DNA of 64,000 nucleotides from Rutpela maculata (GCA_936432065.2 OW386292.2:123501639-123565638); one strand, 5' to 3'; positions 6,935 to 15,914 are shown, counted from the stretch's first letter. The notes: generated by a model not told the origin, from the sequence alone. Translations and numbers: made by a program.

Positions 6935-8187
6935 TGGAATTACTTAATATAACCGAGCAACCCATAATTGACAACTCCGTAGTAGAATATCAGTATCATT
7001 CATATCAACCCAATATATCTGGAACTCTAGATTATAATGATGAAACGAGAATTACCATTCAGGATTTAGATACCTATACAGCACCATGTTATAGCTATTT
7101 ATACATCGAAGGAAAATTAACAAATGAGGATGGAACTTCACCTACCAACTTAGAGTTTATCAATAATGGTGTTGCGTTTTTATTTCGAGAAATTAGATAT
7201 GAGTTAAATGGAATAGTAATAGATTCCGTGAGAAATGTTGGCTTAGTTTCAACTCTATTTAATTATCTATCACTGAATCAAAATGAAAGTGTTTGTATGG
7301 AAAATGCTGGATGGTTCCCAAAACAGAAAAAAGGTAAAAAACCTAAAATTTTGATAGATACAAGTGGAAATTTCAACGTCTGTATTCCATTAAAATTCCT
7401 GGTTGGTTTCTTTGAAGATTTTCAAAAAATAATCATTAACATGCGACAAGAATTAGTACTGGTACGTAATAGTAATGATTTTGACTGCATTACAAATACT
7501 AAGGATGAAGTAGATAAAGATGGTGTTGCTATAGATGAAAAGCCGAAAATCACGATTTCTAAATTATTTTGGAGAGTTCCACATGTTACCGTGGGTATTT
7601 CAGAGCAGCTTCGATTAAATAAAATTATAAGTAGGAATGTGGATCTTCCTATAACATTTAGAAGTAGGGAACTGATTGAATATCCATCTCTACCGGCCTC
7701 AAGCAGACATACGTGGCCTGTCAAGACATCTACTAAAGTTGAAACTCCTAGGCATGTAATAATAGCATTCCAAAAAAATAAGAAAGGAAATATTAGGGCT
7801 GATATGAGTAAATTTGATGATTGTGATCTTAGAAGCATTAGAGTTTTCTTGAATTCTGAAAGATATCCATACAATGATTTATATCTAGACTTCAAGAATA
7901 ACAAATTTGCAACTCTCTATCAAATGTTTGCCGATTTTCAAGAATCCTATTACCCCCACCAAATAAATCAACCCATTTTCAATCCCACTGAATTCAAAGA
8001 TTTTGCACCAATAGCTCATATTGATTGTTCTCGTCAAAAAGAAGCTTTACAAACAGGATCGGTGGTTATGAGAATAGAGTTTGAGACTGGCACCCCTACT
8101 ACCACGGATACTAATGCATATTGTCTCATTCTGCACGAGAAGCATTTCACCTATAATCCTCTAACAAAAATCGTTCGTCAGCAGTAA
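6934..8187 (+). CDS. MCP: Major capsid protein (double jelly-roll)
   Basis: The product is 417 residues and beta-rich, with the hallmarks of Polinton major capsid proteins: an N-terminal segment with YTAPCYSYLYIEG, a conserved NNGVAFLFREIRYELNG strand pair, a GWFP turn, CIPLKFLVGFFEDFQKI and the later LFWRVPHV and RHTWPV motifs. Such proteins form trimeric hexon-like capsomers. The ATG overlaps the stop of the preceding small ORF. The frame is uninterrupted, consistent with an element that could still form particles. Confidence 0.93.
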   Translation: MELLNITEQPIIDNSVVEYQYHSYQPNISGTLDYNDETRITIQDLDTYTAPCYSYLYIEGKLTNEDGTSPTNLEFINNGVAFLFREIRYELNGIVIDSVRNVGLVSTLFNYLSLNQNESVCMENAGWFPKQKKGKKPKILIDTSGNFNVCIPLKFLVGFFEDFQKIIINMRQELVLVRNSNDFDCITNTKDEVDKDGVAIDEKPKITISKLFWRVPHVTVGISEQLRLNKIISRNVDLPITFRSRELIEYPSLPASSRHTWPVKTSTKVETPRHVIIAFQKNKKGNIRADMSKFDDCDLRSIRVFLNSERYPYNDLYLDFKNNKFATLYQMFADFQESYYPHQINQPIFNPTEFKDFAPIAHIDCSRQKEALQTGSVVMRIEFETGTPTTTDTNAYCLILHEKHFTYNPLTKIVRQQ

Positions 8188-8244
8188 AATGCGCATGACA
8201 TATTTTTACCTATATATAAAAAAATTATAATGTAAATTATTAGT

Positions 8245-8376
8245 ATGAATATGAGATCAGACTATATTCAAAAGTTAAAAGAACACAGAAAAAAATTACG
8301 TGACTTAAGAAGAGCGATTGAATTATACTGTATAAAAGAGAAGATGCTAAGAGAACTACAACGTTTAAAGATATGA
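8245..8376 (+). CDS. Small basic coiled-coil protein, 43 aa
   Basis: This short ORF lies between the major capsid and the 148-aa genes. Its TGA overlaps the next ATG (ATGA, 8373-8376). The product is one long Lys/Arg/Leu-rich helix with heptad-like Leu/Ile spacing. An AT-rich TATATAAAAA stretch at about 8213-8222 could be its TATA box. The overlap supports coupled translation, but at this length chance cannot be ruled out. Confidence 0.5.
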   Translation: MNMRSDYIQKLKEHRKKLRDLRRAIELYCIKEKMLRELQRLKI

Positions 8377-8819
8377 AAATTATTATCGATGTTCAAGGAT
8401 TTCGAATCGAAAACAATAAGTTTATTGTTAAAGAACTGGCAGGATATGATGGAATGAAAACGTGTCACTATATATTTAAACCACCCTACCCATTTAAGAT
8501 GCTTTCACCAGACTTACAAAAACAAGTGTGCTGGTTAACAGGAAATTATCACTGCATTAAGTGGTCTGATGGCTTTACACCACTACACATGTTTGGAAAG
8601 ATTATTGATAATTTGGTCACATCTGATGATTGTGTTTACATAAAAGGAGGAGAAAAGGCGAACTACATTAGACAGTTCACTTCACAACCCGTTATTGAAT
8701 TTGAGGAGCAGCCACCTTTACGAAAATCTAGTGCAAAATGTTTTTATCATTTAAATACTAATTGTATGTGTGCACTTTCTAATGTATATTATTTGTATGA
8801 AAATTTTATAATGTCATGA
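8373..8819 (+). CDS. Conserved Polinton accessory protein, 148 aa, Cys/His tail
   Basis: The N-terminus (residues 1-27, with IIIDVQGF then FIVKELAGYDG) looks like the first strands of an RNase H or exonuclease-like fold, with D6 where a catalytic Asp would lie. This is a by-eye impression. Further blocks are HYIFKPPYPF (32-41), a YHCIKWSDG turn (59-67) and a C-terminal C123-x2-H126-x4-C131-x-C133 cluster that could bind zinc. I have seen similar proteins in arthropod virus-like elements without a known role. It overlaps the preceding mini-ORF by four bases; AATAAA near 8828 follows. Confidence 0.75.
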   Translation: MKIIIDVQGFRIENNKFIVKELAGYDGMKTCHYIFKPPYPFKMLSPDLQKQVCWLTGNYHCIKWSDGFTPLHMFGKIIDNLVTSDDCVYIKGGEKANYIRQFTSQPVIEFEEQPPLRKSSAKCFYHLNTNCMCALSNVYYLYENFIMS

Positions 8820-8825
8820 GTAAAA

Positions 8826-8835
8826 CAATAAAAAA
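8826..8835 (+). terminator. Polyadenylation signal after the 148-aa gene
   Basis: AATAAA lies just after the TGA at 8819. On the minus strand an AAATAAA around 8857-8863 would serve the converging 8934 gene. Confidence 0.5.
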
Positions 8836-8933
8836 ACTATAAATGAATTTCTGTTGTTTTTATTTAAAAAATTTTATAACAATACAACTACTAACAAATA
8901 CAATTCCAATTTAGCTACACATCTTCACTACTA

Positions 8934-9257
8934 TCAGTCAGAATCCCCATTACAAGCTATTACCTTGCTGGCAAGATCCGGCTCCAAAAATTGTTTTATC
9001 CGATCCAAATATGCGCATAGATTCAAATCTATCAAAGATTGCACAAAGCAGTGCTGACAGATCGCCCTCTCCAGAAAGTTGCAACATTTTCTATATGCTT
9101 CATCAAATCTCAAGGCTAGATCGTTACACGCATCCTCTTCGTACATTACCATTCCATAAACTATTTTGTATTTCATATTTGAAAATATATGTCTTAAATA
9201 AATCACACCACTTTCTAAATCAACAATTTTGATTTCTTCTTCCAAATACGCCAACAT
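8934..9257 (-). CDS. CQHC-motif acidic protein, copy 1 (truncated tail)
   Basis: This 107-residue protein is a tandem paralogue of the gene at 9376. Both share an N-terminal EI.IVDL.SGV..LR segment, a central helical region and a CQHCFVQSLIDLNLC motif with four Cys/His that might bind a metal, then YLDRIKQFL and a short acidic end. In copy 1 a two-base deletion relative to copy 2 just after GDSD brings in a stop, removing the SDSGEDV-type tail. Function is unknown. The minus-strand TATAAA near 9318-9323 would drive it. Confidence 0.65.
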   Translation of the reverse strand: MLAYLEEEIKIVDLESGVIYLRHIFSNMKYKIVYGMVMYEEDACNDLALRFDEAYRKCCNFLERAICQHCFVQSLIDLNLCAYLDRIKQFLEPDLASKVIACNGDSD

Positions 9258-9375
9258 CTTGAAATTTACTGTTTATTTCTTCCCGAACTAAATTGATAGT
9301 CACTAAAGTGTCCGTGTTTTATAATGAAATTCCCACCTAAATATATAATTTTATCGTTGCATATACTCAATTTAG

Positions 9376-9735
9376 CTACACATCTTCACCACTGTCACTG
9401 TCAGAGTCCCCATTATAAGCAATCACCTTGCTGGCAAGATCCGGTTTTAAAAATTGTTTTATCCGATCCAAATACACACACAGATTCAAATCTATCAAAG
9501 ATTGTACAAAGCAGTGCTGACAGATCTCTTCATCCAGAAACTTGTCACATTTTTGAAGACCTTCATCGTACTTCTTGGCTACCTCGTTACACTCTTCCTC
9601 TGTATAAAATCTACCCATTCCATAAACCGCTTCATGTTCCGCATCGAATCTCAAATTTGAAAATAATTGTCTTAAATGATTCACACCACTTTGTAAATCA
9701 ACAATTTCGATTTCTTTCACATACGCCATCCACAT
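9376..9735 (-). CDS. CQHC-motif acidic protein, copy 2
   Basis: The 119-residue product has the same layout as copy 1: VDLQSGV near the N-terminus, the CQHCFVQSLIDLNLC block at about 72-86 and an acidic tail SDSDSGEDV. It reads as the more complete copy. Conservation is highest over the Cys/His block, implying selection on that region before or after duplication. I do not recognise the family. An upstream TATAAA (minus strand, 9811-9816) and an AATAAA-containing leader are duplicated with it. Confidence 0.7.
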   Translation of the reverse strand: MWMAYVKEIEIVDLQSGVNHLRQLFSNLRFDAEHEAVYGMGRFYTEEECNEVAKKYDEGLQKCDKFLDEEICQHCFVQSLIDLNLCVYLDRIKQFLKPDLASKVIAYNGDSDSDSGEDV

Positions 9736-9843
9736 TTTGAAATTTACTGTTTATTTCCCCCCCCCCGAATTAAATTGATAGTGACTAAAGTGTTAAATTA
9801 ATGCTCCAGTTTTATAATGAAACTCCCACCTAACCATATACCC

Positions 9844-10213
9844 CACCTATTTCTTAAATGTCTATACAAAGAAAACAATTTTATCACTTGATTTACCTAC
9901 CCAGCTGCACAGACAGCAGTTCTATTTTCAATTAGCAAATCAGCATTTGCATAGTTAACACTTTACAATCAGAATAATGTTATTATTGTATTATCTATCC
10001 ACACAGTCAGCAGTTCTATTTTTAATTACCAAATCAGCATTTGCATAGTTGACACTTTACAGTCTAGACATAAATGTTATTGCAAGTTCAGCAAAACTAT
10101 TCCTCCACTTAACCCAGCTAAAGAAAATATACAACTATAAAAGGAAACCTAAGCTTGTGAATGGCAGTTGCTTAATAAAATTTATATAACCCAAATTAAA
10201 TTTAATATCTGAA
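9844..10213. promoter_or_regulatory. Intergenic control region with a 54-bp direct repeat
   Basis: The segment 9914-9967 recurs as 10008-10061 with about four mismatches (CAGCAGTTCTATTTT ... CATAGTT.ACACTTTACA). TATAAAAGG (10136-10144) and CAGTT (10165-10169; A 30 bases from the TATA T) form a core promoter for the plus-strand gene at 10214. The direct repeats sit between divergent genes and could be shared upstream elements. Confidence 0.6.
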
Positions 10214-10789
10214 ATGAGTACAGTGTGTGTATGTAATATGTTCAGGAGTCCTGCAGTAAATTATTGCACGTGGAATTATAAATTGGTGCAAATAATTAAA
10301 GAACGCTTCCCTGAAGAATATGAAGTTTTGAGAAATTTACCAGGTCAACGTTGGGTAATAGCTGGCAGTTTTATATGTTTGCTATTAAAATTAACTAACA
10401 CCAGTGGGGGTATGGACATATTTTATTTCAACAACGAATTTAGTGAGAAATGTGACAAAGCTGATTGGCATCCATCCTCAAGCTACCGCAATGTTTTTAA
10501 TGTATTCAACCATCGAAAATATAATATACAAATTATAGAATTTATAAATGTAATACCAGGGATACATCTGAGCCATGAAATATTCCAATTGCTGTGGTGT
10601 TTTGATTGTGTCTTGGTTAGGAAAGCCCTACATTTAAAAAGTGCTTTATTTGTTGACTGTAATTTTGGTCCTGTGAAATTTGGAACTCCTTTTCGACAAG
10701 AAAAATATAAAGATCGTCTCCTGCAACCGATTATCACTCAGCCCAAAACACTGTACCTAATAGCTTATGAATGTATACACAAAATCTAA
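10214..10789 (+). CDS. Unassigned protein, nucleotidyltransferase-like pattern, 191 aa
   Basis: Residues 48-53 (VIAGSF), a helix (54-60) and GGMDIFYF (65-72) follow the order of the minimal nucleotidyltransferase signature (G-G/S...helix...D-x-D-hydrophobic strand). The first of the two Asp positions is Gly here, so if the fold is right the site is probably degenerate. The N-terminus has CVC and the body is rich in aromatic residues. There is no membrane segment. The TAATAAA at the end merges stop codon and polyadenylation signal. The promoter at 10136/10165 is clear, so expression is likely even though the function is unknown. Confidence 0.7.
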   Translation: MSTVCVCNMFRSPAVNYCTWNYKLVQIIKERFPEEYEVLRNLPGQRWVIAGSFICLLLKLTNTSGGMDIFYFNNEFSEKCDKADWHPSSSYRNVFNVFNHRKYNIQIIEFINVIPGIHLSHEIFQLLWCFDCVLVRKALHLKSALFVDCNFGPVKFGTPFRQEKYKDRLLQPIITQPKTLYLIAYECIHKI

Positions 10790-10961
10790 TAAAAAACATA
10801 ATCAGAGTATTAAAGTTGTTTCATTATATTGTACACACACATCCACTTTCAATTCATATATGATTTAACTGTAATAAGATGGGATGATTAAACGATAAAA
10901 AAACACAAAATTTTTATAATAGTGTTTTATTAGACAAAGTTAGTGATGTTATTCATATTAT

Positions 10962-13900
10962 TTACAATAAATCAAAGTCCATTGCTAAATTTTCCTGTTC
11001 AATAATTTCATCGGCTAGCCTTAAAAGAATTGTGAGGTTATCTTCAGCGGTATTATGGTCAGCGTTATTGTGTAAATTACTGATAGAGTAATGCCCCCAC
11101 GCCAAAGTTTTTGTACTCCCGGGTACAACATATCGTTTGTCGTCGTGTGCTGAGAGTGCAACCTTATTTTTTAGTTCGGTATATAGAGTATGCAGATGTG
11201 ATGAGAATACATACATTTTTCGAAATATCAATCCACCATCCTCAACAATTTGTTTATAATCGATCAAATGTAATTGATTTTTTACAATACTTTTTGAGAC
11301 TCCTTTAGCTTTCTTTGTGACGTCACCATTTGCTTGAACACAGTAAGCTTTTGCTCCAGTGCCAAAGAAGCTATCTATTGGTACACCTGCATATTCGTCT
11401 TTCATTTTGCCTACAACTGATTCCGTTTTTGGAATGTTGTGTATATTTGGAATAGGAAAATTTGATGTGTCGAATAAATCTATATATTTCTTAATGTCAT
11501 CGTAAACGTTATCAGTGTAAATCTCTAGAATTAAAGAGTCTGTATCGGTGTAGCATAGAGAAGCTTTGTCATCATATTTCTTTTTTATGAAATTATAAAA
11601 AAAATCATAAACTATAGTTTTAGATATATCTAAAATGGTAAAACCTACATAGAGCGGCTTATCGTATAGTATTTTTAACAAAGACATTTGCACTGCTACT
11701 AAATTTTCCGAAAACACTGTACAGGATTTGAAATTTGGTTTTGCAATTAATCCTTCAGCACCAACACTGCCTATACTATTTGCCCAATGCGATACTAGCC
11801 TCACATCAGTTCTATTGTCTACATTTTCCATAGTTTTGCCAAATATTGCATTATTAAAAAATTTAAAAAGATCTCGCTCGAATGCATTTTTTGAACAATT
11901 TCTAAGTTTAGTATTCAAATCTATATAAGTTTTTAACCAAGCAGATTGTGAAAATTCAATGACTCTATGTATTTTTTTAAGTATTAACCCATGTTCAATG
12001 CATTGTTTTAAATTTCTGTAATGGATTATATATTTATGTTTATCATGTAAATTTAATAGTAATTTTGAATTTTTAGAGTCTGGAGGTATAATATTTTCAG
12101 GGCAGAAAGGCAAATCATTATGTTTATCATGTAAATGTTGTGGGTATTCCAAATCTACTTCAAGTACATAACCCTTTGGTGAATCATCACCAAGATTAGT
12201 ACAATCAAAGTTTTCAATTTCACAATCATTTAACCATCTAAAATTTCCTGTGGGCATACATTGACTCATCGCACAACCGTAAAGGTTTGTGGCGTCTAAA
12301 TATAATATATATGATGTTGGTTCTAATGGATTATAATTTAAAATAAATGGGTTGTTTGCCACAGCCTTTCTATTACTACACTGACTGACACCACCACGTA
12401 TTCCCTTCCTAAAAAAATGTAGCATATCTATATCAGTTAAAAGTTCAAGTTGAATACCAGTTTTTCGTAACATAGCATCCCAACTTAATGACGGAGCCGT
12501 TAAATATTGTGCAGGATCTAATTTATATGTTTGCATGCATATTTGTCTGAAATTTTCAAAAATATCAGCAAGAAGCAGCACGTCCGATACCAAGTAAATG
12601 TCTGAATATTCACCAAGAGTTTGACAATTAAAGGTTTGCCACACATCACAAGCACGATTATAATCCTCCTGAGAAATTGATTCACCACTCAAAATATTAA
12701 AAAACTGTTCAAGTGATGGTAATTCAATGTCATTCAATTTATCCATGGATTCAACGTATGAATATGGGAAAACACCTTTTCGTCTTATTAAATTGAATTG
12801 TTTCTCATCACTGTAATATTTTTTCACTTCGAGGCATTGATGTGGTTCCAATGTTTGACTTAATTTATCTAATGAAGCGGGTAAAAAGCGAAATGAATCC
12901 ACAAACCTCAATTTAATGTAAATATTTTTCGGTTTTTCATCATTAGATTTATCAACAAGAATGTGTTTGGAAAATGTAATATATTTTTCTTTATTTTGTG
13001 CAATAACTTGTATTTTTTCTTTCTTTAAGGCTAATTTCTTAATAAATAGATGAGAATCATAATTTGTTAAGTTGTGGAAAAATACTGGTATAAATTTAGG
13101 AATTTTGAAATTTAGATTACAAGAAGAATGCGCAGCTCCTCTAAAATTACCAGAAACGTGGCAGTGATCGCGGACCTTTCCTTCATCATTCTCAAATGGT
13201 TTATCACAAATATGACAAATTTGACTGTTGTCGAAAAATGTTTGTTGACTTTCTGTCAATGGCTTCATTTCGACTATATTTTTCAAATGATTCTGATACA
13301 ATTGTAAAACATGTTCTTCCAATTTTTTAACAAAAACTTCCGCAACATCAGTACCTCGATAATATTCAAGTGTGGAAAATTTATCATCAAAATTACACTT
13401 TATATAGAAACAAAATGAATATGGTTCATGCTGATATGTTTTAACAGTAAATGATTTACTATCGCATGGTTCGTTGTGATGAATCGGTTTTAATAAACTT
13501 TCAAAGTCAGCATATATCACGAAAGGAAGGGGTAATTGTTTTTCAAAATTTGTAAATTTCAGGATATTCCCAGCAAGCCTTTCACCACACTTATTAATTA
13601 GAGGTTCTGGGTTTGGTAATATGGTACATAAATGGTTACAATCATTGCTTTGGTGGGTCATTAATTTCTCACGAGAGTTAAAAAAATATAGGCAACCATC
13701 ACAAATATAATTTCTACCATCATGTTTTGATCTCTGAGAAGAAACTAATCGCGATAAGTCTTTAATAAGTGTGTAGTGACTGTTCCCTTTATTATCCGTA
13801 ATTAGTAATAAGTTCACATGTGTATTTTGTCGACTATGTGTAAAATATAAGGGACCTACAATCTCACTGACCATTTCACCATTTTTAAATTGAGTATCTA

Positions 13901-14861
13901 TTCCAAATACATTTATAGATATATTATTTAAACTTTCAAATTTATGAATGTCTTTAAGTTTAACAGGAAAATCTATACCTTCAAAATTTAATAATGTAGA
14001 ATAATGAGGATAAGATGAAACTCTCCTTGGATTTCCATTGGCTGGGAAGATGGCGGCGTTGACAGCCCAAGCGAAACATTTTTCATCCCCACTCTCGATA
14101 TTTAAAACAGCTTTTCTATTTTCTATTTGCCTCGGCAATTTAATGTATGATGATGCAAATAGTGGATTATACTTATTAATGTTGACCTCGAGAAAACTAA
14201 CATGTTTCAAAGCCCATCCTGAGTCTCGCTCCTGAAATGTTGAGGCTTTCTCTAGTATCTCCTCCTTAAAGTCATTATATAAGTTTAATAAATCGGTTGA
14301 AAGTGTTACAACTTTATTTCTTGTATTGAATGATTTTATTTCTGACAATTCTTTCTCTTCAATAACATATAACCCAAATAATTCCACATTAATTTTTAAG
14401 CTCGAGTACATTTTAATATATTCCTCAATCAAACGGAAAACTTTCTCTTTTATTTCATCCAAAAACTGGGATATATCAACACTGCATTCCTTTGAAGAAA
14501 AACGAAAACTTGCAATACGATTCTTAAACGCATTCTGCAGCTTTTCAATTCCGTCTCCAGACATATCAATCCCTTTATTGTGTGCAGAACTTCTTAGATG
14601 ACCAGTTAATTCATTTTTTTTCACTTTTTTATCACATACTGGACAACGAGTCTCTTGTGAATTTGTAGGAAACTCTATGCTAGATGAGGAAGAAGGGCCA
14701 GGTTGATTTACTGATTTATCCTCAACACATTGTGAATTTTTTACTTTCATTTTTTTGGTTGTATGACTTTCACTGATCTCTCTATAGCGACAACTTTCCC
14801 GTTGATGACGTAATAAATTACCTTTTAAAGTAAACATTTTCAGGCACTGAGGACACTGCAT
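10962..14861 (-). CDS. PolB: Protein-primed family B DNA polymerase
   Basis: This 1299-residue protein should replicate the linear element from its termini. The N-terminal third has C2H2-type zinc fingers at about 3-23, 73-94 and 387-408. The exonuclease domain shows ExoI D452/E454 (YADFESL), a Cys/His cluster at 549-580 (CHICDK...RDHCHV...SSCN), ExoII NYDSH at 600-604 and ExoIII Y-x3-D near 756-760. Polymerase motifs follow: A at 854-861 (YLDATNLYG), B at about 1003-1013 (NNAIFGKTMEN) and C at 1104-1109 (YTDTDS), then GAKAY at 1169-1173. All key acidic residues are present and the frame is unbroken. Length is typical of Polinton PolB with a long N-terminal extension. Confidence 0.96.
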   Translation of the reverse strand: MQCPQCLKMFTLKGNLLRHQRESCRYREISESHTTKKMKVKNSQCVEDKSVNQPGPSSSSSIEFPTNSQETRCPVCDKKVKKNELTGHLRSSAHNKGIDMSGDGIEKLQNAFKNRIASFRFSSKECSVDISQFLDEIKEKVFRLIEEYIKMYSSLKINVELFGLYVIEEKELSEIKSFNTRNKVVTLSTDLLNLYNDFKEEILEKASTFQERDSGWALKHVSFLEVNINKYNPLFASSYIKLPRQIENRKAVLNIESGDEKCFAWAVNAAIFPANGNPRRVSSYPHYSTLLNFEGIDFPVKLKDIHKFESLNNISINVFGIDTQFKNGEMVSEIVGPLYFTHSRQNTHVNLLLITDNKGNSHYTLIKDLSRLVSSQRSKHDGRNYICDGCLYFFNSREKLMTHQSNDCNHLCTILPNPEPLINKCGERLAGNILKFTNFEKQLPLPFVIYADFESLLKPIHHNEPCDSKSFTVKTYQHEPYSFCFYIKCNFDDKFSTLEYYRGTDVAEVFVKKLEEHVLQLYQNHLKNIVEMKPLTESQQTFFDNSQICHICDKPFENDEGKVRDHCHVSGNFRGAAHSSCNLNFKIPKFIPVFFHNLTNYDSHLFIKKLALKKEKIQVIAQNKEKYITFSKHILVDKSNDEKPKNIYIKLRFVDSFRFLPASLDKLSQTLEPHQCLEVKKYYSDEKQFNLIRRKGVFPYSYVESMDKLNDIELPSLEQFFNILSGESISQEDYNRACDVWQTFNCQTLGEYSDIYLVSDVLLLADIFENFRQICMQTYKLDPAQYLTAPSLSWDAMLRKTGIQLELLTDIDMLHFFRKGIRGGVSQCSNRKAVANNPFILNYNPLEPTSYILYLDATNLYGCAMSQCMPTGNFRWLNDCEIENFDCTNLGDDSPKGYVLEVDLEYPQHLHDKHNDLPFCPENIIPPDSKNSKLLLNLHDKHKYIIHYRNLKQCIEHGLILKKIHRVIEFSQSAWLKTYIDLNTKLRNCSKNAFERDLFKFFNNAIFGKTMENVDNRTDVRLVSHWANSIGSVGAEGLIAKPNFKSCTVFSENLVAVQMSLLKILYDKPLYVGFTILDISKTIVYDFFYNFIKKKYDDKASLCYTDTDSLILEIYTDNVYDDIKKYIDLFDTSNFPIPNIHNIPKTESVVGKMKDEYAGVPIDSFFGTGAKAYCVQANGDVTKKAKGVSKSIVKNQLHLIDYKQIVEDGGLIFRKMYVFSSHLHTLYTELKNKVALSAHDDKRYVVPGSTKTLAWGHYSISNLHNNADHNTAEDNLTILLRLADEIIEQENLAMDFDLL

Positions 14862-15440
14862 TGTTGAAATGTACGTTCCGATACAAGAAAAACTCTAGTA
14901 TTAAAAATCAGAAATGTTCACATCTCTTTATATCTCTCAGAAGAAGTGGTGGGGGTACCTGCAATAGCATACTAAATTTACATAGGTCACCGTGTAAAAG
15001 ATGTGCATCTGAAGTTATCTATTGTTTAAACGCTTCATTGCATAGTGGAATAAAGTTATATTAATCATTTAAGATTTCATTGTAAATAAATTTCATTTAA
15101 TTAATAATAAATTTATGCTGTAATAAAATAAGTTTTATCATAATAAAATACTTTTTATTTACTTATGTGTTATTTAAATAATATATGAACAGTAACTGAT
15201 AAATTGCGAAAATAATAGCCCATTGTTCTATTTATAGCTGGTTTTTATAATGAGGAAGTATTTATTATCTTGAATGAAGAAGCCTTTGTTTGTTATATGA
15301 TTACACAACTGTGCTTTGATATTTTATCTACGGTGTTATATTTTATTGTCTTGATAATTTTATAAAGGAATGTTATTATAATAAATTGTGTAATAAGAAT
15401 GGTATATGGACTGTAGGTAGTATACATATTTGTGGTAAGT
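14862..15440. other. Intergenic spacer upstream of polymerase
   Basis: This holds the presumed PolB promoter (minus-strand TATAAAG near 14915-14925, weak). A plus-strand frame with Cys-rich residues (14861-15064) has no ATG and is not called. The rest is AT-rich without visible genes. Confidence 0.4.
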
Positions 15441-15876
15441 ACTTTTGGGGGGGGGGGGTAATTTTTGGGGGTATTTTTGGGGGGGGGGGGATTTTTGGGG
15501 GAACTTTTGGGGGGGGGGGTAATTTTTGGGGGAACTTTTGGGGGGGGGTAATTTTTGGGGGGGCTTTTTGGGGGGGTAATTTTTGGGGGTAATTTTTCTG
15601 GGGGGGGGGGTAATTTTTGGGGGGACTTTTTTCGGGGGGGGGGGGGTAATTTTTGGGGGGAACTTTTTGGGGGGGGGGTAATTTTTGGGGGATTTTTTTG
15701 GGGGGGGGGTAATTTTTGGGGGGGGCAATTTTTGGGGGGACTTTTGGGGGGGGGTAATTTTGGGGGTATTTGGGGGGGGGGGTAATTTTGGGGGGTAATT
15801 TTTGGGGGCATTTTTTTTGGGGGGGGGGGGTGATTTTGAGGGGGGGACTTGGGGGGGGGTAATTGGGGGGGGGGTT
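15440..15876 (+). repeat. Degenerate G-run array
   Basis: About 430 bases consist of repeated units of the form TAATTTTTGGGGG(n) and (AA)CTTTTGGGGG(n), with more than 25 G-runs of 5-13 bases on the plus strand and almost no C. Unit length is about 15-30 bp and irregular. The ORFs on both strands here (Gly-rich or Pro/Lys-rich) are products of the repeat. The array can form G-quadruplexes in principle. Confidence 0.9.
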
Positions 15877-15914
15877 GTGGTATATAGTGTAAATACAGTG
15901 AGTCATATCAATGA

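Larger units (their letters stand above)
8911..9843. repeat. Tandem duplication of a gene with its promoter
   Basis: Segment 8911-9343 is repeated as 9369-9843 in direct orientation. The repeat includes the coding part, the leader containing TGAAATTTACTGTTTATTTC and the upstream TCATTATAAA box. Nucleotide divergence is obvious but alignment is continuous, so the duplication is older than the TIR match. Confidence 0.88.

Noticed and set aside
14861..15064. Plus-strand Cys-containing frame upstream of PolB
   Set aside because: No ATG in frame and no recognisable motif.
15293..15906. Four long Pro/Lys-rich or Gly-rich ORFs over the G-run array
   Set aside because: Open only because homopolymer-rich units lack stop codons; all frames are equally open.
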